Part shown: one piece after another, positions 1 through 7,034 of the stretch | Position numbering within the stretch: position 1 is the stretch's first letter | How the letters are laid out: every line of letters starts with the position of its first letter | From: Chloroflexota bacterium | GTDB lineage: Bacteria > Chloroflexota > Dehalococcoidia > SM23-28-2 > RBG-16-64-32 | NCBI GenBank assembly: GCA_022560365.1 | Contig: JADFTG010000003.1 | Span: 5,812 to 16,624 of the forward strand | DNA length: 10,813 nucleotides | Direction of reading: 5' to 3' | Notes under the pieces: model-generated | Databases searched by the model: none | Told to the model about the DNA's origin: nothing | The model's input: only the letters and a program-made list of their open reading frames with translations | Translations under genes and position numbers: made by a program

Positions 1-813
1 GAGGGATTGAGGCGCATCGGCGATAATCGCATCAGCGTCCCGCCACGCCTCCTCCTCCGTCTCACGGACGAGCACCTGAAGACGCATGCCAAACGTGAGT
101 TCGTCCTGGCGGTCATGCTGGGCAGCGACACGCTTCACATCGGCGATCTCTTCAGCGATCCGCTCGGGGGTGTCGCCCCAGAAAAGATAGACGTCGGCGT
201 GCTTGGCGCCAACCTGTTTGGCGGCGGGTGAGATGCCACCGATGTAGAAGCGCGGATGCGGCTTCTGGTAGGGGCGGGGGTGAACAACGGCGTTCTCAAC
301 CTGATAGTACTTGCCTTTGTAGGTTACGGGCCCGTCATCAGTCCAGAGCCGCTTCATCAGCGTAACTGTTTCGTCCATGACTGCGTACCGCTCATCGTGA
401 TCGTAGAACAGCCCCTCGGCGGCCTGCTCGGCGCCGCCTGGGCCAGCGATGAGGTTGATGCAGACGCGCCCCTTCGTTAATTGATCAAAGGTGGTGAACA
501 TCTTCGCCATCAGGGTCGGCGGCATGTAGCCGGCCCTCACCGCCACCAACGGCTTCAGACGTTTTGTGCGAGCCGCGATCATTGCGCAGGAGACCCACGC
601 CTCGTAGCACATCGTCTGCACCGGGACGAGCGCGTACTCAAACCCGGCGTCTTCAGCTGCCAGGGCCACTTTCGTGAAGTGATCGAGACCGGGCGGGATG
701 TTTGCGGAGGGATCGCCGAACGCCTTTGTGTCGCCTGCCGTGGGGATGAACCAGCCGAAGCGAAGCCGCCCGCTGTCCTTCGTTCCCGTGTCGTCTACGT
801 TTGCGTTAGCCAT
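1..813 (-). CDS. SsuD-like LLM-class flavin-dependent monooxygenase, 3' end beyond window
   Basis: The first 271 residues are visible and the frame stays open to the left edge. The translation resembles E. coli alkanesulfonate monooxygenase SsuD and other luciferase-like (TIM-barrel) FMNH2 or F420H2 oxidoreductases throughout. The matching blocks are RFGWFIPTAGD (18-28), MCYEAW (68-73, Cys69 at the position of SsuD Cys54), DQLTKGRVCINLIAG (110-124), DHDERY (138-143), PHPRFYIGG (185-193), YLFWGDTPE (209-217) and FGMRLQVLVRE (241-251). Arg244 matches SsuD Arg226, but Gln246 stands where SsuD has active-site His228. The expected role is oxidative desulfonation or oxidation of a small organic substrate in the cytoplasm; the substrate cannot be read from the sequence. 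The ATG at 813-811 is the only good start, because an in-frame TAA lies one codon upstream (819-817). No clear Shine-Dalgarno is seen. The family is secure; the specificity is not. Confidence 0.88.
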   Translation of the reverse strand, partial: MANANVDDTGTKDSGRLRFGWFIPTAGDTKAFGDPSANIPPGLDHFTKVALAAEDAGFEYALVPVQTMCYEAWVSCAMIAARTKRLKPLVAVRAGYMPPTLMAKMFTTFDQLTKGRVCINLIAGPGGAEQAAEGLFYDHDERYAVMDETVTLMKRLWTDDGPVTYKGKYYQVENAVVHPRPYQKPHPRFYIGGISPAAKQVGAKHADVYLFWGDTPERIAEEIADVKRVAAQHDRQDELTFGMRLQVLVRETEEEAWRDADAIIADAPQSL

Positions 814-892
814 ACTTTACATTCAGCCACAAGGACGGACGCCGGTCAGTCGTCCAGGTAGGGACGCTCGCCCACGGTGGTGACGTGGGAGC

Positions 893-908
893 CAGTGTCA
901 GGACACTG
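893..908. promoter_or_regulatory. Perfect inverted repeat upstream of the monooxygenase gene, possible operator
   Basis: CAGTGTC and GACACTG form a perfect 7-bp inverted repeat around a 2-bp centre, about 80 bp upstream of the minus-strand monooxygenase start. On that strand a TTGAAA (921-916) could be a -35 element, with a weak GACACT (899-894) as -10 inside the palindrome. The position and dyad symmetry would suit a repressor site. The evidence is only the repeat and its place; no regulator gene is in view. Confidence 0.3.
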
Positions 909-1053
909 ATCGTCATTTCAAACTCCCCATCACATAACTGATGGTGCGCGCAGTGTAGCATGCCCTGTAGGAGGTGAGCGCTTAGACAGCGCGAAGTAGA
1001 GGCTTCGGGCAGGCCCCGTGAACCGGCGGTCTGCACGCACCAGAAGACTTCGA

Positions 1054-1082
1054 TTGCCGCCGCACGGGCGTTCTGATACGAT
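1054..1082 (+). promoter_or_regulatory. Sigma-70-type promoter for tRNA-Ala and probably the T-box operon
   Basis: TTGCCG (1054-1059) and TACGAT (1077-1082) are separated by 17 bp, and a TG at 1074-1075 gives an extended -10. Transcription would start near 1089, a few bases before the mature tRNA-Ala 5' end. I found no convincing second promoter between the tRNA and the T-box leader, so this promoter may also feed the mgtC-like/leuS operon. Confidence 0.5.
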
Positions 1083-1094
1083 GGCCGAACGGTT

Positions 1095-1170
1095 GGGGCT
1101 GTAGCTCAGTTGGGAGAGCGCCTCAATGGCATTGAGGAGGTCAGGGGTTCGAGCCCCCTCAGCTCCACCA
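1095..1170 (+). tRNA. tRNA-Ala (anticodon GGC)
   Basis: The 76-nt sequence folds into a standard cloverleaf with encoded CCA. The acceptor stem is GGGGCTG (1095-1101) with CAGCTCC (1160-1166) and includes the G3-U70 wobble pair that identifies tRNA-Ala. The anticodon stem CCTCA/TGAGG encloses the loop ATGGCAT with GGC at 1128-1130. The T-arm is AGGGG-TTCGAGC-CCCCT and the discriminator is A. It reads GCC and GCU codons. Confidence 0.97.
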
Positions 1171-1182
1171 TTCCGAATCCTG

Positions 1183-1423
1183 GTAAAGGCTGCGACGAAG
1201 ACTAGTACGGCCTGAACGCAGAGAGCCGGCGGTTCCGCGAGTGCGGACAAACGCTGCGAGCCGGTAAACAGGCCTGAACTCGCTTCTGAGCTCTGCCCGC
1301 GGAAGCGGGTGGCGGCGCCGGCGCCCGTTATCGCGCCCCCGAGTGCTCTCCGCCCGAGGCGGAGGGAACCAGGGTGGTACCGCGGAGAACGGCCCTCCGT
1401 CCCTGTGGACGGAGGGCTCTTTG
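1183..1423 (+). promoter_or_regulatory. T-box riboswitch leader, leucine specifier (CTC)
   Basis: This is a tRNA-sensing leader upstream of the operon containing leuS. Stem I carries GACGAAGACTAGTA (1194-1207) with the AGTA loop-E element. The helix GGCCTG (1209-1214) pairs with CAGGCC (1269-1274), and an AGAGA bulge lies at 1220-1224. The specifier loop reads TGAA-CTC-GC with CTC at 1279-1281, a leucine codon. A Stem III-like helix GGCGC/GCGCC encloses CGTTATC, followed by GAGTG. The conserved T-box AACCAGGGTGGTACCGCGG is at 1367-1385; its TGGT bulge (1375-1378) is complementary to ACCA, the 3' end expected of tRNA-Leu. GGAGGG (1361-1366) pairs with CCCTCC (1393-1398) in the antiterminator, and the same CCCTCC is the 5' arm of the terminator. 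Uncharged tRNA-Leu should therefore permit readthrough. The 5' boundary is approximate. Confidence 0.95.
1392..1423 (+). terminator. Regulated intrinsic terminator of the T-box leader
   Basis: GCCCTCCGTCC (1392-1402) pairs perfectly with GGACGGAGGGC (1407-1417) around a CTGT loop, an 11-bp G+C-rich stem, and is followed by TCTTTG. Its 5' arm is shared with the antiterminator helix. This indicates transcriptional attenuation and not the translational T-box mode known from some Actinobacteria. Confidence 0.88.
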
Positions 1424-1436
1424 ATTAGGGAGCGAC

Positions 1437-1931
1437 ATGGACATATCGACGAACGACGAACTGGAGATAGTGGCCCGCCTGGTGCTGGCCGCGGCCGTCG
1501 GTGGCTTCGTCGGCCTGGAGCGTGAGCTCCGCGGCTACCCGGCCGGCATCCGCACCCTGGCGATGGTGGCGATCGGCGCGACGCTGTTTACCGAGATCTC
1601 GCAGCTGCTCGGTGGCAACGACCGCGTGGCGGCGCAGATCGTGACCGGTATCGGCTTCATCGGCGCCGGCCTGATCTTCCGCGAAGGCTACTCGGTGCGC
1701 GGTATCACGACGGCATCGACGATCTGGGCGGTCGCGGCGATGGGCATGGCGATCGGCCTGGAGCTCTACATCGTCGCGGTCTCCGGCGCCGTGCTCCTCT
1801 TCGTTGTACTGGAGGCGCGGCCGCTCACAAGACGTGTCGAACGCGCCGTCGCGCCCAGGGAAGAGGTGCTGCGCCGCGCCCTGAGGCGAGATGACGAAGA
1901 CGGAGACGAGCCGATCGAAGACGAGGACTGA
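1437..1931 (+). CDS. MgtC/SapB/YhiD-family membrane protein
   Basis: This 164-residue inner-membrane protein carries the MgtC-family core: GGFVGLERELRGYPAGIRT (22-40), then VTGIGFIGAGLIFR (69-82), then GITTASTIWAVAAMGMAIG (89-107). Four or five hydrophobic segments fall near residues 9-27, 38-57, 67-82, 90-107 and 109-126. The tail (127-164) is charged and acidic, and the C-terminal ACT-like domain of Salmonella MgtC is absent, as in many short SapB-type members. Known MgtC proteins affect growth in low magnesium and virulence, in part by acting on ATP synthase; the role of short homologues is not settled. It starts at an ATG 4 nt after an AGGGAG Shine-Dalgarno (1427-1432). It lies directly behind a leucine T-box and ends 1 nt before the leuS start, so it should be co-induced with leuS during leucine limitation. 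Confidence 0.92.
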   Translation: MDISTNDELEIVARLVLAAAVGGFVGLERELRGYPAGIRTLAMVAIGATLFTEISQLLGGNDRVAAQIVTGIGFIGAGLIFREGYSVRGITTASTIWAVAAMGMAIGLELYIVAVSGAVLLFVVLEARPLTRRVERAVAPREEVLRRALRRDDEDGDEPIEDED

Positions 1932-1932
1932 C

Positions 1933-4395
1933 ATGGGACAGACGGCGGAACCTAAGACCGAACGCTACGACCCGTCGGCCGTGGAGAAGAAGTGGCAGCA
2001 GCGCTGGGAGGACGACGGGCTGCACCGCGTTGACCTGAACGCTCCCGGCGATAAGTTCTATTTCCTGACGATGCTGCCCTATACGTCGGGCGACCTGCAC
2101 GTCGGCCACTGGTACGCGATGTCGCCGTCGGACGCCGCAGCACGCTACCGGCAGATGTGCGGCAAGCGAGTGTTCTTCCCGATCGGCTTCGACGCTTTCG
2201 GCCTGCCCGCCGAGAACGCCGCGATCAAGCACGGCATCCACCCTCGCAAGTGGACCTACGACAACATCGACCGGATGCGCGGCCAGCTGCGCCGCATGGG
2301 CGCGATGTTCGACTTCTCGCACGAAGCGATCTCCGCCGACCCGGAGTACTACCGCTGGAACCAGTGGTTCTTCGTCAAGATGTTCGAGCGTGGCCTCGCC
2401 TACCGGAAGACGGCGCCGGCGAACTGGTGTCCCAGTTGCCAGACGGTGCTGGCGAACGAGCAGGTGGTGAGCGGCGACTGCGAACGCTGCGGCACGGCCG
2501 TCGTCCAGCGCGACCTGGAGCAGTGGTTCTTCCGCATCCGCGACTACGCCGACGAGCTTCTGGACTTCAGAGGCATGGACTGGCCAGCCCCGGTTGTGGC
2601 GATGCAGACGAACTGGATCGGTCGCTCCGAGGGGTTGGAGGCGAGCTTCGAACTGGACGTTCCGGGGGTGGAAGAGAAGGAGATACGCGTCTTCACGACG
2701 CGCCCCGACACGATCTTCGGGGTAACGTCGATGGTGCTGGCGCCGGAGCACCCGCTGGTACCACAGATCACGACGCCCGATCACAAGGCGGAGGTGGAAG
2801 CATATATCGAGCAGGCGCGCCACCAGACAGAGATCGAGCGCCTCAACGTCGAGCGCGAGAAGACCGGCGTCTTCACCGGCGCCTACTGCGTCAACCGCTT
2901 CAACGGCGAGCGGGTCCCGATCTGGATCGCCGACTACGCGCTGCTCTGGTACGGCACCGGCGCCGTCATGGGCGTGCCCGCACACGACGAGCGTGACTTC
3001 GACTTCGCCAGGAAGATGGGCCTCGGCTGTCCGGTCGTGATCGCGCCGCCGGACTGGGACGGATCGCCCTACGAAGAAGCGAACACGGAACCGGGCACGA
3101 TGGTGAACTCCGGCCGCTTCGATGGCCTGCCGAACGAAGAGGGCCAAGAGGCCATCACTGCCTACGCCGTGGAGCAGGGCTGGGGCGAACGGCAGGTAAC
3201 CTACCGCCTGCGCGACTGGCTGATCTCGCGGCAGCGCTACTGGGGTACGCCGATCCCGATCATCCACTGCCCGACTGACGGACCCGTGGCCGTTCCTGAG
3301 GGTGACCTGCCGGTCGTGCTCCCGGACGACGCCGAATTCGCTCCAACAGGCGAGTCGCCGTTGGCCAAGCACGAGGGCTTCGTCAACGTCGATTGCCCGA
3401 AGTGTGGCGGCCCCGCGAAGCGCGAGACCGACACGATGGACACCTTCATGGACTCCAACTGGTACTTCGTGCGTTACCTCAGCCCGGACTATCACGATGG
3501 CCCGGTCGACCCGGAGGTGGCGAAGCGCTGGCTGCCGGTCGATCAGTACACAGGCGGCGCTGAGCACTCGGTCATGCACCTGCTCTACGCGCGCTTCTTC
3601 TGGAAGGTGATGCGCGACCTGGGCGTCGTGCAGGGCGACGAGCCGTTCAAGCGGCTGTTCAACCAGGGCCAGATACTCGGCCCGGACGGCCAGCGCATGT
3701 CGAAGTCGCGCGGGAACGTCGTCGCGCCAGACGAGCAAGTGGAGCGCTACGGTGCGGACGCCTTCCGCTGCTACCTGATGTTCATCGGGCCATGGGAGGA
3801 AGGCGGGCCGATGAACCTCAAAGGGATCAGCGGCGTCGAGCGCTGGCTGAACCGCGCCTGGAACGTCGTCGTCCGCGAGCCGGCCTACGGTGACGTCGAC
3901 GACTCAGCGACTAAAGCGCTGCGGCGGTTGACGCACCAGACGGTCAAGCGCGTGACGAAGGACGTCGAGGGGTTTCGCTGGAACACGGCGATCGCGGCGC
4001 TGATGGAGATGGTGAACGGCCTGTCACGCGCTCGCGAAAGCGGCCCCGTGGACCGCGGGGCCTGGAGCGGGGCGGTCGAGAAGATGATCCTGCTGATGGC
4101 GCCGCTGACGCCGCACCTGGCGGAGGAGCTGTGGTCGCGCACGGGCGGGACGTACAGCGTTCACCGGCAATCGTGGCCCGAGTGGGACGATGAGCTGGCG
4201 AGCGAGGACGAGGTAACGCTCGTGGTGCAGGTCAACGGCAAGCTGCGCGACCGTATCACCGCGCCGGCGGACATCGGCGAGGAGGCGGCGAAGGAGCTGG
4301 CGCTGGCCAGCGAGCAGGTGAGGAAGCACCTCGGAGGCAAGGAGCCGCGCAAGGTGATCTACGTGCCGGGCAAGCTCGTCAACATCGTCGTCTAG
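1933..4395 (+). CDS. leuS: Leucyl-tRNA synthetase
   Basis: This 820-residue class Ia synthetase attaches leucine to tRNA-Leu in the cytoplasm, and it is complete. The HIGH motif is HVGH (56-59). A zinc-ribbon pair CPSC/CERC lies at 166-169 and 183-186, and a second CPKC at 488-491. The CP1 editing domain has the threonine-rich TTRPDT (255-260) and GVPAHDERD (347-355), where Asp352 matches the editing aspartate of E. coli LeuRS. KMSKS appears as RMSKS (588-592). The anticodon-binding domain follows (about 650-760), and the short C-terminal domain has VQVNGKLRD (765-773) and ends in VNIVV. The frame is open upstream to 1891, but the ATG at 1933 is preferred. It lies 1 nt after the upstream stop with GAGG at 1923-1926, and it gives the normal N-terminus. 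Translation is probably coupled to the MgtC-like gene. Confidence 0.98.
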   Translation: MGQTAEPKTERYDPSAVEKKWQQRWEDDGLHRVDLNAPGDKFYFLTMLPYTSGDLHVGHWYAMSPSDAAARYRQMCGKRVFFPIGFDAFGLPAENAAIKHGIHPRKWTYDNIDRMRGQLRRMGAMFDFSHEAISADPEYYRWNQWFFVKMFERGLAYRKTAPANWCPSCQTVLANEQVVSGDCERCGTAVVQRDLEQWFFRIRDYADELLDFRGMDWPAPVVAMQTNWIGRSEGLEASFELDVPGVEEKEIRVFTTRPDTIFGVTSMVLAPEHPLVPQITTPDHKAEVEAYIEQARHQTEIERLNVEREKTGVFTGAYCVNRFNGERVPIWIADYALLWYGTGAVMGVPAHDERDFDFARKMGLGCPVVIAPPDWDGSPYEEANTEPGTMVNSGRFDGLPNEEGQEAITAYAVEQGWGERQVTYRLRDWLISRQRYWGTPIPIIHCPTDGPVAVPEGDLPVVLPDDAEFAPTGESPLAKHEGFVNVDCPKCGGPAKRETDTMDTFMDSNWYFVRYLSPDYHDGPVDPEVAKRWLPVDQYTGGAEHSVMHLLYARFFWKVMRDLGVVQGDEPFKRLFNQGQILGPDGQRMSKSRGNVVAPDEQVERYGADAFRCYLMFIGPWEEGGPMNLKGISGVERWLNRAWNVVVREPAYGDVDDSATKALRRLTHQTVKRVTKDVEGFRWNTAIAALMEMVNGLSRARESGPVDRGAWSGAVEKMILLMAPLTPHLAEELWSRTGGTYSVHRQSWPEWDDELASEDEVTLVVQVNGKLRDRITAPADIGEEAAKELALASEQVRKHLGGKEPRKVIYVPGKLVNIVV

Positions 4396-4421
4396 ACGCT
4401 ACCGCGCGGGGCTCTTATAAG
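4393..4421 (+). promoter_or_regulatory. Promoter for the small alpha-beta-barrel gene
   Basis: TAGACG (4393-4398, 4/6 to TTGACA) and TATAAG (4416-4421, 5/6 to TATAAT) are exactly 17 bp apart. The -35 element overlaps the leuS stop codon. Transcription would start near 4428, giving a leader of about 29 nt. This suggests that the next gene is transcribed independently of the T-box operon. Confidence 0.5.
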
Positions 4422-4456
4422 TGAGGGACAACTCATTTCTACGGAGGAGCCCTGTT

Positions 4457-4783
4457 ATGCGTTATCTCGTCACGATGGAATCTGTGGACACGGGGGAAGC
4501 GTCTTCGCCCGCTGAGCAGGCGGCGTTCCTGGAGGCGATCGTGGTCCCCTCGCTGCAGGCGCTCAAGGACTGGGAAGACAGCGGGAAGATCCGTGGTGGA
4601 GCCCTGAGCGGCCGGCGGGGTGCTGCCTTTGTCGTCGACGCCGCATCGAATGAGGAGCTGGGTGACCTGGTGCAACAGTTGCCGGTCTGGGGCACGGCGG
4701 AAGTCGAAATTACGCCTCTCGTCTCGTTCGAGCACGTCGTGAAGGCCACGGGTGAGACGGTGAGCATGCTGAAGTCGATGTAG
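4457..4783 (+). CDS. Muconolactone isomerase-like dimeric alpha-beta-barrel protein
   Basis: The product is a 108-residue soluble protein with no signal peptide. It begins MRYLVTMESV, a beta strand, and continues with a helical stretch (about 17-46), then GAAFVVDAASNEELGDLVQQ (55-74), then LPVWGTAEVEITPLVSF (75-91). This beta-alpha-beta order, with the LPxW...(V/I)xPL ending, is that of muconolactone isomerase and related ferredoxin-like barrels. The overall resemblance is modest and the catalytic role is uncertain; no other beta-ketoadipate pathway gene is in the window. The frame is open to a GTG at 4421, but the ATG at 4457 has a strong GGAGGAG Shine-Dalgarno (4443-4449) at 7-nt spacing and lies downstream of the likely transcription start. 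The gene appears to be a single cistron. Confidence 0.8.
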   Translation: MRYLVTMESVDTGEASSPAEQAAFLEAIVVPSLQALKDWEDSGKIRGGALSGRRGAAFVVDAASNEELGDLVQQLPVWGTAEVEITPLVSFEHVVKATGETVSMLKSM

Positions 4784-4837
4784 CTCGCGCCAGATCGACC
4801 ACTTCAGTTCCTTGTATGTGGCCTTACTGCAGATTGA

Positions 4838-4865
4838 TTGACACCCGGGAAGGGACGAGTAGATC
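4838..4865 (+). promoter_or_regulatory. Possible promoter for the copper radical oxidase gene
   Basis: A perfect TTGACA (4838-4843) is followed 16 bp later by TAGATC (4860-4865), a weak -10. It would give a leader of about 155 nt before the GTG start. An isolated TAAGAT (4924-4929) nearer the gene has no recognisable -35. Otherwise the 243-bp gap 4784-5026 holds nothing I can identify. Confidence 0.25.
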
Positions 4866-5026
4866 TTCCGTGAGCCGTCGCGCGCAACTCAAACCATGTT
4901 CTACGTGCGCGGATTCGGTGGGGTAAGATACAGAGCACATTGAGGGGGCCAGTGGAGGAGTCCGAGGATGCGGAACTCGGCGTGCGATTCGTTTCCGGAT
5001 CTCGATAGGGAAAAAGGCCAGGGACG

Positions 5027-6871
5027 GTGCGCGGCGTTCGTGCGGTTCTCGTAGCATTGCTGGTCCCGCTGGCGATAGTGATGGCATCCGGGACTGGCAC
5101 GACGGATGCTCAGGCAGCGGATCCGGCAACGCAAGGAGAATGGTCGGCGCCGTTCGCAACGCCGGTGCCGGGGGTTCACGCGGCGGTGTTACCGACGGGG
5201 AAGGTTCTCCACTACTCGTATCCCCTTTCGCCAGGCGGGTCCGAAGCGTGGACGTGGGATCCGGACACTGGCGGGTTCACCGAGGTGCCCATCGACAAGA
5301 ACATCTTCTGCGGGGGACACGCGTCGCTTCCAGACGGTACTTTGCTGACGGTTGGAGGGACAGCACCGTCTCCGCCCGGCGACGGACCATACGGGCTGAC
5401 CGACCTTTATAATTTCGATCCGTTCAGCGAGACGTGGTCCGACCCGGGCGACACGCAGATAGGGCGATGGTATCCGACGACGACGACGCTGCCAGACGGA
5501 CGGGTATTGATTCTGTCCGGGCTCGACGAGGCCGGAAACCTTACGCCAGTGGCCGAGGTGTATGACCCAGCGACCGGGTCGCAGGTGCTGGCCGGCGCGG
5601 AGAAGTTCATGTTCCTGTACCCGTGGACGCACGTGTTGCCGGACGGCACGGTGTTGCACTCGGGCCCGGAACCTACGACTTCGGTGCTGGACACGTCAAC
5701 GCCATCGTGGTCGACGGTGGCGACGAACGAGTATGGGAATCGTCACGATGGAACGTCCGTACTGCTGCCGCTGCGACCACCGGAGTATCGTCCGCGAGTG
5801 ATGGTGATGGGCGGCGGCAATCCAGCGACGAATACGGCTGAAGTCATCGACCTGGGCGCGGCAACCCCCGACTGGAGCTATACGGGCTCGATGACGCACG
5901 CGCGTCACCACGCGAACGCGGTCCTGCTCCCGGACGGTGAGGTGCTGGTGGTGGGGGGAACGGTGGTGAAGAATGAGCCGGGGCAGGCGGTGCTTCCGGC
6001 CGAGATGTACGATCCGTCCACGGGGTTGTGGACGGAGATGGCCAGCTTGCAGCAACCGCGCATCTACCATTCGACCGCGGTGCTGCTGCCGGACGGCCGC
6101 GTGCTGGCGGCCGGAACGGACGGCGAGTTTACAGCCGAGATCTACAGCCCACCGTACCTGTTCCGGGGACCAAGGCCAGCGATCGACGCTGCCCCGAGCG
6201 CGGTGGATTACGGAGCGAGCTTTCTGGTATCAACGTCCGATCAGGACGTGACAACCGTGGTGCTGGTGAAGACCTCGGCGGTGACGCATTCGTTCAATAT
6301 GGAGCAGCGCACTGTGGAGCTTACATTCCAGCAAGGCGTGGATACCCTCAACGTGCAGGCGCCGCCGAACGCGAACCTGGCGCCTCCCGGATACTATATG
6401 TTGTTCCTGCTGAACTCGCTGGGAGTACCCTCTGAATCGACGTTCGTGCGGTTGGGAGCAACGGCCGACGACGATGGAGACGGACTCTCCAACGATGACG
6501 AGACGCTGGTGTACGGTACGGATCCGATGAACGCCGACAGTGACGGCGACAGCCTGGGCGATGGCCAGGAGGTCTCCACGGGCACGGACCCCAACAACCC
6601 CGACACTGATGGCGACGGCTTCGACGATGGCCTGGAGATCTTCATCGGGACCGACGCCAGCGTGGCGTGTGACGACGGCCTGGGTCTACCTGACTGGCCT
6701 CCGGACTTCGACGACAACAAGACGATCGACATCACGGACGTACTGGCGCTGAAGCCTGTCTTCGGGACGCCCAGCGCGCGCCATGATCTGAACGCTTCCG
6801 GCGGGAACATCAATATCGTGGACGTACTGGTGCTGAAGCCCGTCTTCGGGGCGAGCTGCGCCCCACCGTAG
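5027..6871 (+). CDS. Secreted copper radical oxidase (galactose/glyoxal oxidase-like) with TSP3 and dockerin-like repeats
   Basis: The 614-residue protein starts with a signal peptide (basic RGVR, hydrophobic 6-22, likely cleavage near AQA 28-30). Kelch-type repeats with LPDG turns form a beta-propeller (about 40-375). A galactose-oxidase C-terminal Greek-key domain (about 380-476) follows. The mononuclear copper and Tyr-Cys cofactor residues can all be placed: Cys95 (IFCGG), Tyr149 (RWYP), Tyr347-His348 (RIYHS) and His421 (VTHSFNMEQR). By family, the enzyme oxidises primary alcohols or aldehydes and makes hydrogen peroxide outside the cell; substrate unknown. Three thrombospondin-3 calcium repeats (481-492, 504-515, 526-537) lead to two dockerin-like repeats (560-580, 586-608). 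The start is a GTG, with an in-frame TAG at 5006-5008 ruling out anything earlier. The gene is monocistronic as far as can be seen. Confidence 0.9.
   Translation: MRGVRAVLVALLVPLAIVMASGTGTTDAQAADPATQGEWSAPFATPVPGVHAAVLPTGKVLHYSYPLSPGGSEAWTWDPDTGGFTEVPIDKNIFCGGHASLPDGTLLTVGGTAPSPPGDGPYGLTDLYNFDPFSETWSDPGDTQIGRWYPTTTTLPDGRVLILSGLDEAGNLTPVAEVYDPATGSQVLAGAEKFMFLYPWTHVLPDGTVLHSGPEPTTSVLDTSTPSWSTVATNEYGNRHDGTSVLLPLRPPEYRPRVMVMGGGNPATNTAEVIDLGAATPDWSYTGSMTHARHHANAVLLPDGEVLVVGGTVVKNEPGQAVLPAEMYDPSTGLWTEMASLQQPRIYHSTAVLLPDGRVLAAGTDGEFTAEIYSPPYLFRGPRPAIDAAPSAVDYGASFLVSTSDQDVTTVVLVKTSAVTHSFNMEQRTVELTFQQGVDTLNVQAPPNANLAPPGYYMLFLLNSLGVPSESTFVRLGATADDDGDGLSNDDETLVYGTDPMNADSDGDSLGDGQEVSTGTDPNNPDTDGDGFDDGLEIFIGTDASVACDDGLGLPDWPPDFDDNKTIDITDVLALKPVFGTPSARHDLNASGGNINIVDVLVLKPVFGASCAPP
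6736..6850 (+). repeat. Duplicated segment within the dockerin-like domain
   Basis: The 31-nt segments 6736-6766 and 6820-6850 differ at only 2 positions and are offset by 84 nt (28 codons). Each encodes a VLxLKPVFG element following an Asp/Asn-rich loop. The low divergence at DNA level suggests a recent duplication or gene conversion of the calcium-binding half-repeat. Confidence 0.8.
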
Positions 6872-7018
6872 CTTGCCACTCAGAGAGGGACCGCAGCGCC
6901 GAAGAGCATGGAAATGAAGCTAACACGAGCGCTTGGGCATCATCGTAGTCACGTTCCTGGCAACTGTTCGCCGGTGAGGCATTGGCCGATGGGGCGGCTC
7001 GTCCTCCGCCAGGCCACT

Positions 7019-7030
7019 CTCAGATACGAA
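7019..7030 (+). repeat. 12-bp direct repeat, copy on the 3' side of tRNA-Leu
   Basis: CTCAGATACGAA occurs here and again at 7120-7131, 101 bp apart. The two copies bracket the minus-strand tRNA-Leu gene. The repeat may mark an attachment site or an insertion junction linked to the neighbouring recombinase remnant. Confidence 0.6.
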
Positions 7031-7034
7031 ATCT

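Noticed and set aside
806..1250. Minus-strand frames (76 and 106 codons) between the monooxygenase and the MgtC-like gene
   Set aside because: They run across tRNA-Ala and the T-box leader and have no ribosome binding site or recognisable motif.
2157..2996. 279-codon Arg-rich frame inside leuS on the same strand
   Set aside because: It is an out-of-frame reading of leuS with arginine-rich, non-protein-like composition.
1825..3738. 637-codon open frame antisense to leuS
   Set aside because: It lies wholly opposite a clear leuS and the end of the MgtC-like gene. Its Arg/Val/His-rich composition is typical of the mirror frame of a high-GC gene, and no family motif is visible.
4804..5179. Three overlapping minus-strand frames before the copper radical oxidase
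   Set aside because: They overlap the signal peptide coding region and each other, and none has a plausible start or motif.
6872..7018. Search for an intrinsic terminator after the copper radical oxidase
   Set aside because: No stable hairpin with a following T-run was found; termination may be Rho-dependent or further downstream.
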